Part shown: positions 12,643 to 24,260 of the stretch, one piece after another
Numbering within the stretch: the first letter of the stretch is position 1
How the letters are laid out: each line of letters opens with the position of its first letter
Assembly: GCA_949358305.1 (NCBI GenBank)
Contig: OX442324.1
Location: forward strand, 1,973,501 to 2,037,500
Origin: Strigamia acuminata
Lineage: Eukaryota; Arthropoda; Chilopoda; Geophilomorpha; Linotaeniidae
Reading direction: 5' to 3'
Length of the DNA stretch: 64,000 nt
Translations under genes and position numbers: made by a program
The notes under the pieces: model-generated
What the model saw: only the letters and a program-made list of their open reading frames with translations
Told to the model about the DNA's origin: nothing
Database searches by the model: none

Positions 12643-13982
12643 TTAACAATCTTTTAGAACTCTATCGATCCTTTCCAAACACTTTTACATCGTTATCAAA
12701 CTTTTTGAGTTTTTTTACTATAGGTACTTTTTATCGACCTTTTTCTTACATTTTTAGCACATGTTTGAAATTGTGTACACTTTTTGTAATCTCTTTAATT
12801 CCCTTGTTACCACGCTTAATATTCTTAAATTCTCGTTGTTAACTACAGTACATTGCTGTGTTTTGTCGGTACTTTGTAAACTTTTATACTTTATTAAACA
12901 TTTTGCAATTTTAGTCCAATATATACTTTTGTAATTTCAGTACGTTACCGGAATATAACTTTTGTAAATTTATAATAGCTGTACTAGTATTACCATTTTT
13001 TAAAAATATTTAAATATATTTTATTTTTTGTCAATTTTTCATATATGTAGTTTCTAAATGATTAAATTCGAATTTCTTATTCGCATTCAATTTTATAATA
13101 GTGTGACACTTTCCTCCTGTCAAATAACAGACGCAGATAAAGTAATATAAGTAGCCTATTAATTATAAATAACACACAATTACCTGATAGTCCGTCTTAT
13201 ATTTTCATCTACCCTAAAGATCACATACCGTATATGTTCTAGAAAATGAAACAAAACACATAATCATCATCAAAATCATTTTCAATTCTCAACCACTTTT
13301 TCAACCAATTACTTAACACATTAAAAATAAACAACAATCTTCCCAAAAACCCACGTAATGAAAATAGGTCCTTTTTTATGAACATCACCAGCACACCCAC
13401 ACGCACGCACACAAAAAGCCAACAGAAGCAAGAAATTCACGCGCCCATTTCACAAATGCCCTTTTATTTACATAAAAGAATACCAAACAGTCGTTAAATA
13501 AAACCCATTGCAAATAACCCTAAACACTGCGCATACACATTACCTGTGTAATACCAAGGAAACTAAGTAAAACTCGACTCGTTTTATTCCATCATGATTT
13601 TATTTTTTTCGCTTGAGCGACTCAACACATCGACTTTCATAATTTTATCGCAGTTGTATCCTCTCCTCCCCTTTTCCATCCTTTGTGACCTGAACGGGCA
13701 GCTGTCTCGGCAGAAAGTCAGTGGGTTAGTGGAAAACAAGGTTCCATGAGGCAAACAACACCAAGTTCACTTCCTCAACGAGAAAAACAACAACGAACTT
13801 CACTGCATCGCTTCATTAAATTTTATTAACACGACAAAAAAATGGGGAAGGAAAAAAAAAGAAACAGTATATGAATGTCGAAAACTGACACTCGATGCTT
13901 TTTACACCGAAAGAAAAAATAATGTAATGGAAAAAAATGATTCTGCGTGTAGGTAAAACAAGTAACATTTATTAATTATTAC

Positions 13983-14204
13983 TGACCTTGAAAATGCAGC
14001 CGTTTAAGTGACCTATATTTTCACGAGGTCACGGTCAAGGAAGAAGAACTTTTCACTGGCAGAAAATTGTTGGAAAAATGTAGTCGCAACTTTTTCGTAA
14101 ATAAATTTGTGTTTAGCAACTGAGGTTCAGCTGTGGCCAGGTGAATGGCGTCAAGGGGTGATATGGGGTGGGGGTGAAATTGGGGGAGGGGAAATGAGGT
14201 CACA
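13983..14204. promoter_or_regulatory. Cluster of nuclear-receptor-like half-sites
   Basis: TGACCTTGA at 13983-13991 is the exact reverse complement of TCAAGGTCA, the extended monomer site of FTZ-F1/ERR-type receptors. AGGTCACGGTCAAGG follows near 14027-14041 and AGGTCAC near 14197. A further TGACCTTG lies at about 15567. The region is about 2.5 kb upstream of the PRDM1 promoter. Function is inference. Confidence 0.3.
14155..14192 (+). other. G-quadruplex-type tract
   Basis: Five runs of four or five G separated by 1-7 bases, within an otherwise AT-rich region. This meets the usual pattern for a four-tetrad quadruplex. A TATATAAAA follows at about 14220-14228 on the same strand. Confidence 0.6.
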
Positions 14205-14551
14205 CCGGGAGTGGGGTCTTATATAAAAAGGAGAGGGGTTGAAAGATGGCTGCACTTAAACTCTTTTTATAGCCTTTTATTTTTCATTTTATCCGTTGGT
14301 CGCATTTGTTTCTTTTCATTTGTCAATGTTGATTCAAGAATTGGCAATTTTTATTCACTTTTTTCAAATAAACTTTTGTTGAATTGTTTTGTTTTGTTTT
14401 CATTTTTTTTTTTTACTTTGAGTTTTCTATAGTTTTCTTAGTTGTTTTCATTTATTTTGTTGTGTATTTTCATTATTTTATTCTTACCGTATGAAAAAGG
14501 AAAATTTTTATCATTTAGTATATTTTTTATTATTGTAATTTTGTCATTTCG

Positions 14552-14775
14552 TAGCTGTAACATTTTTGTCATTTTGCGATTGTAACATTTTTGTCATTTT
14601 GTAATTGTAACATTTTTGTCATTTTGTAATTGTAACATTTTTGTAGTTTTGTAATTGTAACATTTTTGTCATTTTGTAATTGTAACATTTTTGTAGTTTT
14701 GTAATTGTAACATTTTTGTAGTTTTGTAATTGTAACATTTTTGTCATTTTGTAATTGTAACATTTTTGTCATTTA
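14552..14775. repeat. 25-bp minisatellite, about 9 units
   Basis: The unit is about 25 bp, ATTTTTGTCATTTTGTAATT followed by GTAAC, in tandem with C-to-G swaps at one position (GTCATTT/GTAGTTT). It ends in an (ATATTT)n tail. Apparent minus-strand protein is repeat translation. Confidence 0.9.
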
Positions 14776-17700
14776 TATTTATATTTATATTTATATATAT
14801 TTTTATTTTGAAACTCATTTTGAATGAATTCAATTTAATTTTGATTTCCAGTATTTCTGATACTTTTATCAACAAGAAAAAAATTTATAACAATTTTTAA
14901 TTTAAATAAAAAAAGGACAAAATAGTAATCACCTCAATTAAATATGCAAGGAAAATTTGAGAAATGTTTTTGTTGAATGAAACGGCGAGTTGAGGAAATG
15001 ATTTGCTTTTCAAGTTCATTCCATTTAGGTCAGCAGGCTAAGCCGCCTTCCGCCATCTTATAGAAATAAATTTTTTTATTCAACTGAACTTGAAACGGAG
15101 ACCGAGACCGAGACCTTAATTCCGATCAAATAGGAAATGAATACCACATCTAAAAACATAAACTATCATTGTATTAATCCATTAGCCAATTTATCAATTT
15201 TTTTATATCAACAAGAAGCAAAAAAAACAAAATATCAAATTCAAAACTTATGTAAACTGACAACACATGAAGTTCATTAATTAAAGCGAAAAATTAAAGC
15301 GAAAATTTCGTCGCTTGGAAAAAAACCGAATCGATTATAGTATCACAACAATGGAGGTAAAACGCCTACGTTTATTTTGTCTGAGTTTACAGTAACAAGC
15401 TCATTAATCACATGAGTGAGATGAGAAAGCGGAAGTAACAACGCCCTCTTTGTTCAAATGGCCTGGTCTTAGTATGACCGCTCTCGTATCCGGGTGAGTG
15501 GCGGCCCCGGCCATTCGGTCACGGCGTTCACCGTGCCAGTAGCGCGCGCACATCTCATCATTGCCTTGACCTTGTGCGACCCTTTCTTTCATGTGTTTTC
15601 AATGGTGCGGAACATTTTTTTTTCTTTTAACCAAAAAAGGATTTTAGATAAAAAATAAATAAATAAATAACTTACTTGCAATCAAATGAAAAAAATATCA
15701 AATCAAATCAAAACTGACAACGGCAATTGTTTGCAAAAAGAAAGTTGAAAACTTTTCTCATTTTTCGCTGCAATTTCTCATCTTTTCTTAAATGTTTAAT
15801 TTTATTTAATTTAAAAATGAGACCTAATTTATTTCTTTTTCTTTTTTTATACAGGAAAGATTAGAAAATTTAAATACGGTAAGTAGAAAATATGTTTTTT
15901 TTTTAAATGAAGAAAAAAGTGTAGAAAAATGAAATGCATTCATTCTTCTCAAGAAAATAAGCTTCAGATTTTGATCAACGAACAAGTGCACATAATTATA
16001 AAAGCGGAAGAGATTTTGCGATGTTGTTTCGGGAGTAAGAGGAACCCCTTCTTTAGAAATGTCTCTAGGTTTAAACCAGGAAGTGAAATCTTGTACCAGC
16101 AAGATAATAAACAACCCTTTTGACCCCCAAGTCTCTCCCCACGTAAGTGGAGGGGAAAGCATGAGAAAGAAAAAGGGGCAACTTTTCCACAAATACCTCA
16201 ACACCCGGAAGTCTAACAGCGTCAAAACATATTTTTAAACTTGTTAAAGTCTAGTTTCCGACTCAAAATCTCACAAGTTTCGATTATCACTTACACGTTC
16301 AAGTGTCCATTTTCTCAACTAGCGCGTGCATAGTGCCCAAAATAGCCCCTGCACAATCCCCGAAACTAGGTTTTTGTTTTAACCATGATGTAAAATTTAA
16401 AAAAAGAGGTTTTCTAAAGAGTTAGGCATTGTAAAATAATAAAATAAGAAAAAAAAATGGTAATGGGAAAAGTAGTTGGGCTTTTCACCTTTATTTATTT
16501 CCCTTTTACATAAAAGAAAGCCCTACTGTGACCCCATCTATCCTTTTCTCTCCCCTCTCTCTAGTTCCGCGACTATGCCAAGGTTAGTCGCGGCCAGTGA
16601 ACCCGTTACATTACGAGGCAACAACCAATCGGAAGAAGCCTCATCACCCACCCATACACAGTTACACACACACACACAACACTAATTATTATTATAAAAT
16701 GCGAGATTCACTTTTAACATTCCATTTTGATGTTTCCGTTGTATGCGAAGTGTGAAATATGAAATATTCAAGATGAATTCCAATTAATAATTGAAAGACT
16801 TTTGAATGCGCAGATAATATTTGATAATATGACGAAAGACGAAGTGAAGTCGAATTAATGGAAATGTTTTTCGTCGCTTTTCGAGTTTCACAATTGGGTA
16901 ACGAGACCAATAACCACACTTGAACCTCCTGTTCCTGTCGAATGTCGAGTCGAAAGCAAATGACGTCATTTTGGGGTTTTAATTTTTCACGGTCGTGATT
17001 GTAGAGAGTATACGCAGACACAACTGAAAAATCATAATGAATAAAATGAAATAGCAAATGTAATAAAAACGACTTTGGTAAACGTTTTATTTTATCAGAT
17101 TGTTTGTGGAGCGCCATCACTGACATAAATTGGTGCATGAGCTCCTAAAAGTTTAATAGGTGGAGTTGTTATTCATATCATTTGCATGCCTGTGGCTAAA
17201 CGAAGCAAGTTTTCCAGAAAGCAATAAGGATAAGGAAAAAAGGAAAAAAGGAATAGTGAACTTGAGATTATGACGACAACAACAACAATAATTTTTTTAA
17301 AAAAAAGATTGAAAAGATTGAAAACTAACTGAATAACTTATACACATTTATTGTCGTCATTTTCATTACATTTTGTCGTGTTTGGAAGTACATAAATTGG
17401 TTTTTCTTGTAAAGTTAGTTGGGAGGAATCGAAGTGTAAAAATGTCGACTCGAATGCATTAGTAGTTGAAATATTTAGGCGAGGTGAAGAGGCGGTAAAC
17501 TACAACCCAGTTCTGAATGAGGTCTTCAATTCCGGCTTCATGTGATGATTCTATAAATAAAGTGAGTATTTTTCACTAATTGTGCTCCAGTTCAACCTTG
17601 AGGATGTATGCACACACCAAACAAAAAAATCAATTAAAAACCAAGACACTTTTTTCCTTCAAAAACTACTGTACTGCACATTTTTAAGGGTAGAAAAACG

Positions 17701-18360
17701 AACGGTGATAGATTGATTTATTGATTTATTTATTTTTATGTTTTCAAATGTCAACCAAAAGTCACACGTATGTAATCCGGTTGATGTGAAAAACCGGTCT
17801 TTGATCTTGCATATAAAAATGGCGAGTTATATGGACATTTGCTGAATGAATGTTATAAATATTGACGTCATCCATGCGGATGTATTCCTGCACTTCTCGC
17901 GTATCCGTTAAAAAAAAGAATTTTCTAAGTTAAATTTCTCTCACAAAATATGAAAAATCTCGCATTATATCATTCCACACCTGACCCCTATTTTTTTTTA
18001 GATACCACCACCACCGGGGCAACAAGCCCAAGTGCCCGACCGATGGGTCAAACCACCCGCCCCTGCCCAAAAGACAAGCTCAGCCATCTCCCTTATTGGG
18101 ACCTTTTATCTCAACGTTCGAATTAGGAGCGAAATTCAACTTTGTTGCATCACTTCCTCTATATTTTAAACCACTTTGGGTGATATCTTCCATCGGCTCC
18201 TTTCTACGGTTCTTGTTCGAGAATGTTCGATTCCAAGTGCAAATCATCATGCGGGGCCGTTGGCTGCTTCCCCTTTCACGAAAAAGGCCACACTTTCAAA
18301 TATTTCTTTTTTTTATTCTTATTTTTTTTTCTCCTTTTTTTTGTTGCATAAAAAAGAAAA

Positions 18361-18430
18361 CCTCACCGTCCTTGGCCGGGTGTGAACCCATGCCCTGAGT
18401 CGAAAGTTGCCTCTCATTAACCACTCCCTC
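18361..18430 (-). repeat. tRNA-like SINE remnant
   Basis: On the minus strand GAGTGGTTAATGAGAGG resembles an A box and GGTTCACACCC a B box. They are followed by GGCCAAGGACGG and then T/A-rich sequence. Arms do not pair as in a functional tRNA, so a tRNA-derived SINE head is more likely. Confidence 0.4.
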
Positions 18431-20089
18431 ACCCTGGCAAGGTGGGGGTAATTGATGGAAGTTCATTTCTTACTCACAACGTTTTTTTTTCTCTTTTTTT
18501 TTCTTTCTTTTTTTTTTAAAGAAAAAATTCACTTTTAAATGGCTGAAAACAAAAGCACATTCAATGCATTGTTGAGATTTGAGAACCAGAAATGCAAGAA
18601 AAAAGTAAGAAAATGTCATTCATTGTGTTCAAGAAAAAAATACTTTGTTTACATTTAAGTTGGGAAAAAAAATAAATTGCACTGAAGTTTGGCAATAAAA
18701 GAAATGAAGAAAAAAAAGATTAAGGAAAAAACACAACTAGATTTTGCTAATGCAATGATTCATGGTGCCCCTGAACTAGCGCTCCATATACTACTTCTAA
18801 AGTTCAGGTTTTCTTTTCTCTTATGACCATTTTTCCATTTCTGACTTTTTTGTTTTGTTTTTTCTTCTTCTAGAATCTAGACTATGCTATTGGTAATGTG
18901 GGAAATTTAATGTTTTTTTTTATTTATATATTTATTATTATTTATTATTTAATACACTAAAAAACTGAGATTTGCAAACATCGGTTCATTTTTGACCCCT
19001 TACATGATAGAGTCCACTGCACATGTATGCACATAGGCATCACGTTTTGTTTTGTTTATTTTTTCAATTTAATATTAAAATTGGATCAATATTACAATCA
19101 TTTGTTTTTCTATTTGTACCACTACAATAGTGTGATTAGAAAGTAGAATGGCAGAGATTGCATTCGATAACAACGGGTTAATAAATTAGGGAAAAACTAA
19201 AACTTTTTGTTGTTGTTGTTGTTGTTGTTGTTTTATTTATTTACTGTTTGTAGAGGTAGAGGTGAAAACGAAAATTTCTTTTAGAAGAAATAAATAAAAG
19301 CCATTTTTCAGGTCAAAATTGATCCCGTGTTGGGCAGTGGAATGCTCATCTTGAGAATCTCTAAAAGATGTTTTTTTTTATTTTTTTCATTTTTAATGAC
19401 CTGAGATAAAAACTATAGAATTTCTATATAATGTTAAATTGTTGCTGCATTTTATGTGAAAAATCTAAATAAAAGATAAAAACTTCGCAAAAAAAAAAAA
19501 ATCTGTGACAAATATTTATTTTTTTTTTTTATTTTTTTTATTTTAGCTATTTAGACTTCAGATATAAGTGGGTCAGATTTTTACCCATCATAGTTCACGA
19601 TGTCATTTGAAAAAAAGAAAAAGATATCAGACATTTTTTTTATCTTTTTCCTTTTTTTTCCTAGCTATATCCCGCACGGTACCAAAGTAAAACCATAAAA
19701 CTTGAGAAACGATGTGACATTGGATTTGTTTATAGCAAACGTCTTTCGAAAAGGTATATAACTTGATAAATTTTGTGAAAAATACTTAAAATATCCTTAT
19801 GCAACAACTGATAAAGATGTCAGTTCATCATGTCACAAGGTCAAGCGATTAGTATTACCAACCAACGGGCGCATTAGCGCCATCTCTTGCGTTTTTTCAA
19901 AACATGAATACTAATGCATCTTGTGTCATGACCACTTCCAACTAATTGCTCCAGATTTGGGTTAATTTTTATTATTTTTCCAGCTAGGTTTTCATTTATT
20001 TATTTATTTTTTTTTATTTTTTTTTTAAAATTTCAAATTGAGATTGAAAAGTTCGTGGCCAAAGTAGAAGGGTTGGAATTTCTCTTAGG

Positions 20090-20165
20090 GCAAGCCCTAG
20101 ATTCCTATAAGTGTGGTAGACCCAGACTTCCAGGTTCAAACCTGGCCAAGAACAGGAAAATGAAG
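20090..20165 (+). repeat. tRNA-like SINE remnant
   Basis: CCAGGTTCAAACCTGG is a perfect T-arm/B-box-like hairpin followed by CCAAGAACAGG and an A-rich tail. The GGTTCA...GGCCAAG segment resembles the minus-strand copy near 18.4 kb. No 5' acceptor-stem partner is present, so it is not a tRNA gene. Confidence 0.4.
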
Positions 20166-20539
20166 AAATAAAAATAAACATAAAAAATAAAATGAAGTTA
20201 AGGAAAACGTGATTTTGGGAGGTGTGTTGAATGTTGAAATAAAATTGAGAATTCTTCACCAAGTGAAAAATATGAAGAAGAAAAAATTGTTCCGCTTCAC
20301 TTCAGATTCAAATGATTAAAAACAATTACAAAGTAAAAAGCAAAAAGTAAACATCGTCTGCCCGATTAGAATTTGATGCGATAACCGACAAGCAGACAGA
20401 CTATTCTGGTCGTTTCAACTTTTCAGACTTTGTTTGAAATGACAAATATCAAGGTTACTAGTAGGTGAAAAGAAAACGCACCTTATGATTTGTGTTTTTG
20501 AACACTGTTTCCCAGGATTGTGTATAGAATTCCCAATCC

Positions 20540-20542
<3 letters not shown>

Positions 20543-20582
<40 letters not shown>

Positions 20583-20585
20583 ATT
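20543..20585. repeat. (ATT)n microsatellite
   Basis: About thirteen ATT triplets in tandem. Confidence 0.9.
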
Positions 20586-21431
20586 AATTTTGTTTCAAGT
20601 TGTTTTACTGGAAAGGGGCCACCGCACAGGGGTGAAGGGAGGCAGGCCAACAGAGCACAAAAAGACGTTTTTATTTAAATTAGTATTTGCCATGACTTGA
20701 CGGCAGACGGGGTATGAGAAAAGCGATTGTTCTGTGTTTCGGCAAAAAGTACAAATGAAGAACCTTTGGAAAGCACTTTGGAAAAGCGAATCTTTTTACA
20801 ATTTTCTCGTTCGCAGGATAAATTTTCTAATTTCTAATTTATAGTTTATCCCTTCCGCAAACTCTCCCATTTTATAGAACTAATTTGATTCGGTTAATTA
20901 TTATACTCTAATAGAACGTGGGTCTAAATCAACCAAAATAAATGTCTAAATTTCGTGAAAAAATCTATAGGTTCTGTTGGAGCATTTACGGTATGCATGT
21001 TTTTATGTTCGACAAAATTCTTTATGTATTCCTTACTGCGTAATCTTTTAGATATTGTGTGCTTTTGTTAATGTGAGAATAAAACAGGTGCAGGACGGAG
21101 CCTCTATTTTTCCTTGAAAATGGATTTTTTTTTCTTTTCTTTTTTTTTATCAAAAATTAACTTTTTACACACACAAAGTGTAGAATTGAAAACAACATTC
21201 TTTCCATTTCGCACACTGTCGTCTACTAGGGGTCGCAGTAAACCGAGGTTTGGATTGGAGACACCTTGAGCTCGTTTCGTATATCGAGTATTATCGGTAA
21301 GAAGTAATCATAAACTTTTGTTTTGTTTTTCTTTCTTTCTTTTCTTTAGACACAGCTAAAAATAATGAGGAATCAGAGAAAATTTTTTTTAATTATAAAA
21401 CCTATATTTTTTTTTTTACTCGACTTAAAAA

Positions 21432-23483
21432 CTATTCCTTTACAGCTGACAACTTCAACTCAATGACCTTTAACGATTCATTTACAAAGACAGTTTGTTC
21501 CCTCGACTGACACATAGCGATTAATTTTCCGAATTCGGACTTTGCTGCTTGGATTAAATCATCGTAATTCGGTTCGTTCGTCTTGCCGTCGTCCGCAGTG
21601 ATGCGAGGGGCGGCGCCTCCCACTCCCACTCCCACTCCCATTCCAATTCCCACACTCGAAGCGCCCGAATTCGATTCCTCGGTCACAGATTCGGATTCGT
21701 TACTCGATTCTTCGGTGGTCGCAAAAGACTCGATTTCTTGACTCCTCGATTTCTTGTTTGCCGCGTAACTACAGTACAAGTGTTCGCTTTCGGGACTACA
21801 TAAATTATTGTTACAACCACTGTTCGTCAGACAAACAAAATGAATGTGTTTGCACATGTTAAACTTGACACTGAAATCGATGCACGTGCAACTGTACGTG
21901 TGGATGCACGTCTTGCAATGGCTGCACTTCAAATGACAATCACAAATGTGGCTGAACTTGACCTCGTACCAAATGGTCGGATACGAAGAGGACTGCACCA
22001 ACCAGTAGCCTTGCGGCCCCGCTTCGAGCCCATCTTTGTAAATCATGTCTTCGGTGAGCTCCAGGCTCTTCACGTGTCGATCCCTGATGGCGATCAGCTT
22101 GTAGCGCGTCTTCGTCTTCGGCCACTTCACCAGCCGACTGAACTCCTTCTCCCGCACGTAATTCATGACCGCGTAGACGGTCTTGTCCAGCCTCCGCTTG
22201 CGTTCGTCGCTCGCGTTCGCACTTTCGTACTTGATGAGCTCGGCAAAGCCGTCCAGGCTCAATTTCTTGTTGATCCGGTAGCCGTTCCTGTAGCAGGCGG
22301 CCCAAAGTTTGCACCGATTCAAGTAGCTCGTTTTCAAGAAGTGAGCGAACTCGCTCGTGTCGGCCTCGCCTTCCAGCTCGGCGATCAAACTCAAGTGCAG
22401 GCGCAGGAATTTCTTCTCGGTCACCTCCTCCATCAGAGCCTTGAGTTTGGTCAGTACGGATTCCCGCTTCGCGCTCGGCAACACGGACGCGCACTTGCTC
22501 GCCAGCGCCCTCTCCACGTGCCAGGCGCACAAGAAGCGCTGCTCGACCGGCCCCATCGCCTTGCGCCACGCGTTCGCGTACTCGTCCGATTCGTTGGTCA
22601 TGAGCACTTTGGTGGGCACGCAGCCGTTGCTCTCCTTCATGATTTCGAAGCAAATTCGCAGCAGTTCCTCGTCGTGCCGGTTGGCCAGGATGAAGGCCAC
22701 TGGGAAAGCGTCGCGGCTGTCGAGGACGAAAACGGCAGTAAGCTCGAAACTATCGCTATCGATCTCGCTCTTCGCCTCCTCGTACTCGCACGTGGAATCG
22801 ATGCAAATGTTGGAGCCGAACTTGGAAAGCATGTATTTCTGTTCCTCGGTCATTAGGATGAGCAGCAAGTCGTTTTTGTCCAAACCGCCGACCACGGAGT
22901 CTTCGTTCTGCTGTTTGAAGAATAGCACGGGATTGCTCGACCTTAATGTCTTCATTTCGCTCACCCACAGTTCCACGCTCACCAGATCGTTGGCGTTTCG
23001 CGAGCTCTCGGTGATGTTGAACGCTTTCTTGATGTTCCGAAGATCCTTCTGCGTGAGGAGGTCTTTCCGTTGCAGCGGGACGCTGATGTTTGCACGCACA
23101 TTCTCGAGAATGATGTTGCTCGGGATGCCGGTAATCAACTGCTGCGCTATTTTCACCCGGTCCACTTTCGACAGGCTCAAGTGGTCCAGCTCGTTTAAGC
23201 TGTGCCCGAAATGCGTCTTCACGTATTCCACGTGGATGGCCTGTTCGATCGTCTCGTTCTTTTCGATCTTGATCACCATCCTCGACGGACACACCGCGTT
23301 GATCTTCCTCGAGCCCTGCTTTTTCAGCGCCCGTTTGCCCACTCCTTGCGGCTTAAACGTTCCCGATCGGCTGCAACGGTACATGATTTTGCGCGACCCG
23401 TCCACCGCCTGAATGTCGCCTCGTTCTTTCACGAATTCCGAATTCGTCGCCACTTCTTCTTGTTGCTTCCATTCTTCGAACGC
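21432..23483 (-). CDS. MULE-transposase-derived protein with SWIM zinc finger (3' exon, start not found)
   Basis: One open 683-codon exon follows a TTTTCAG acceptor; the initiating exon further right was not identified. Residues are counted from the open frame beginning at 23492. C40, C68, H94 and H97 around YRCSRSG and CPSRM suggest a FLYWCH/WRKY-GCM1-like C2H2 DNA-binding domain. The centre matches MULE transposases: CIDSTCEY (D232), then VLMTNESDEYANAW and FLCAWHVERAL (C322, H325). The second catalytic Asp, normally in a TD motif, is N300. A SWIM motif CTC...CKH follows at about 531-551, then an acidic Ser-rich tail and a Gly/Val repeat. It has no stops or frameshifts and is much more GC-rich than its surroundings. 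No terminal inverted repeats were seen. It could be a host gene derived from a transposase, or a transposon past mobility. Confidence 0.75.
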   Translation of the reverse strand, partial: AFEEWKQQEEVATNSEFVKERGDIQAVDGSRKIMYRCSRSGTFKPQGVGKRALKKQGSRKINAVCPSRMVIKIEKNETIEQAIHVEYVKTHFGHSLNELDHLSLSKVDRVKIAQQLITGIPSNIILENVRANISVPLQRKDLLTQKDLRNIKKAFNITESSRNANDLVSVELWVSEMKTLRSSNPVLFFKQQNEDSVVGGLDKNDLLLILMTEEQKYMLSKFGSNICIDSTCEYEEAKSEIDSDSFELTAVFVLDSRDAFPVAFILANRHDEELLRICFEIMKESNGCVPTKVLMTNESDEYANAWRKAMGPVEQRFLCAWHVERALASKCASVLPSAKRESVLTKLKALMEEVTEKKFLRLHLSLIAELEGEADTSEFAHFLKTSYLNRCKLWAACYRNGYRINKKLSLDGFAELIKYESANASDERKRRLDKTVYAVMNYVREKEFSRLVKWPKTKTRYKLIAIRDRHVKSLELTEDMIYKDGLEAGPQGYWLVQSSSYPTIWYEVKFSHICDCHLKCSHCKTCIHTYSCTCIDFSVKFNMCKHIHFVCLTNSGCNNNLCSPESEHLYCSYAANKKSRSQEIESFATTEESSNESESVTEESNSGASSVGIGMGVGVGVGGAAPRITADDGKTNEPNYDDLIQAAKSEFGKLIAMCQSREQTVFVNESLKVIELKLSAVKE

Positions 23484-24198
23484 TGAAAACAAATCGACAA
23501 ATCAACAACTGCTACCTCTCACATTTTATAAATTGATACATGTATTACGTGCGAACACGTGGCAAGATGAACAAATCGCCAAACAAATCAATCTATTCTT
23601 ATTTTTCAGACTTGTGAGGCGTATTCTTTACGATTTTTCTGTTCTTTGGCCTATACGAGCTTTCATATTCACGATTTTTTTAAAAAATAATTAATTCCAA
23701 TTTTATTTGTTTCACACAAATCATGCTTCGATAGGCCAATTAACTTTCTAAATACCTTCATCTTGACTGCATTTATTAATATCGTGTTTCGGCAGTGATA
23801 ATTCATCTTCAGGTTACATTTAAAAACAAATAAAAACAAAAAAAAAAAAACAAACAGTATTTGCATTGAAAACGATAACCAGTTTGATAAGAAATTCGAC
23901 CACTTGAGAAGTTGACGAATGAAATTTTCAATGCAACTACTGTTCTGGAAGCTGCATGACATTCATTTCATACTCATATGCTGAAAAACCACTTTTTAAA
24001 CATTTTTTTAAACACATGTATACAATTTTTATTAAAAATTAAAATTAAAATTAAAATTCTCCATATACCTGCTAATTGGATCACAAAATACCTACATACC
24101 TTCTTGAATCAATCATTTACTTATTCATTTATTTTCCCCATGCAGTCTTAGTATAATGTTAATTAATGCACAGAAAGCGCTCATTCGAAGATACACAC

Positions 24199-24260
<62 letters not shown>

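Larger units (their letters stand above)
11528..21431. other. 9.9-kb intergenic region without recognisable genes
   Basis: No ORF here shows family similarity, splice structure or exon-like GC content. The contents are AT-rich filler, poly-A/T runs, microsatellites, two minisatellites, a G-rich tract, a GC-rich patch near 15474-15560, and tRNA-like SINE remnants, listed separately. Open frames of 60-150 codons reflect repeats or chance. It lies upstream of PRDM1 and may hold its enhancers. Confidence 0.6.

Noticed and set aside
12401-12649. Apparent repeat proteins FRTVIQL and KKLYNCS
   Set aside because: Translation of a 21-bp minisatellite on either strand.
12467-14775. CRISPR-like arrays
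   Set aside because: Units are contiguous tandem copies without unique spacers, in a eukaryotic genome.
20090-20165. tRNA gene
   Set aside because: T-arm-like hairpin only; no acceptor stem, D arm or anticodon arm.
21840-23412. Plus-strand frames of 338 and 351 codons opposite the MULE-derived gene
   Set aside because: Shadows of a GC-rich coding exon; the minus frame has recognisable domains and these do not.
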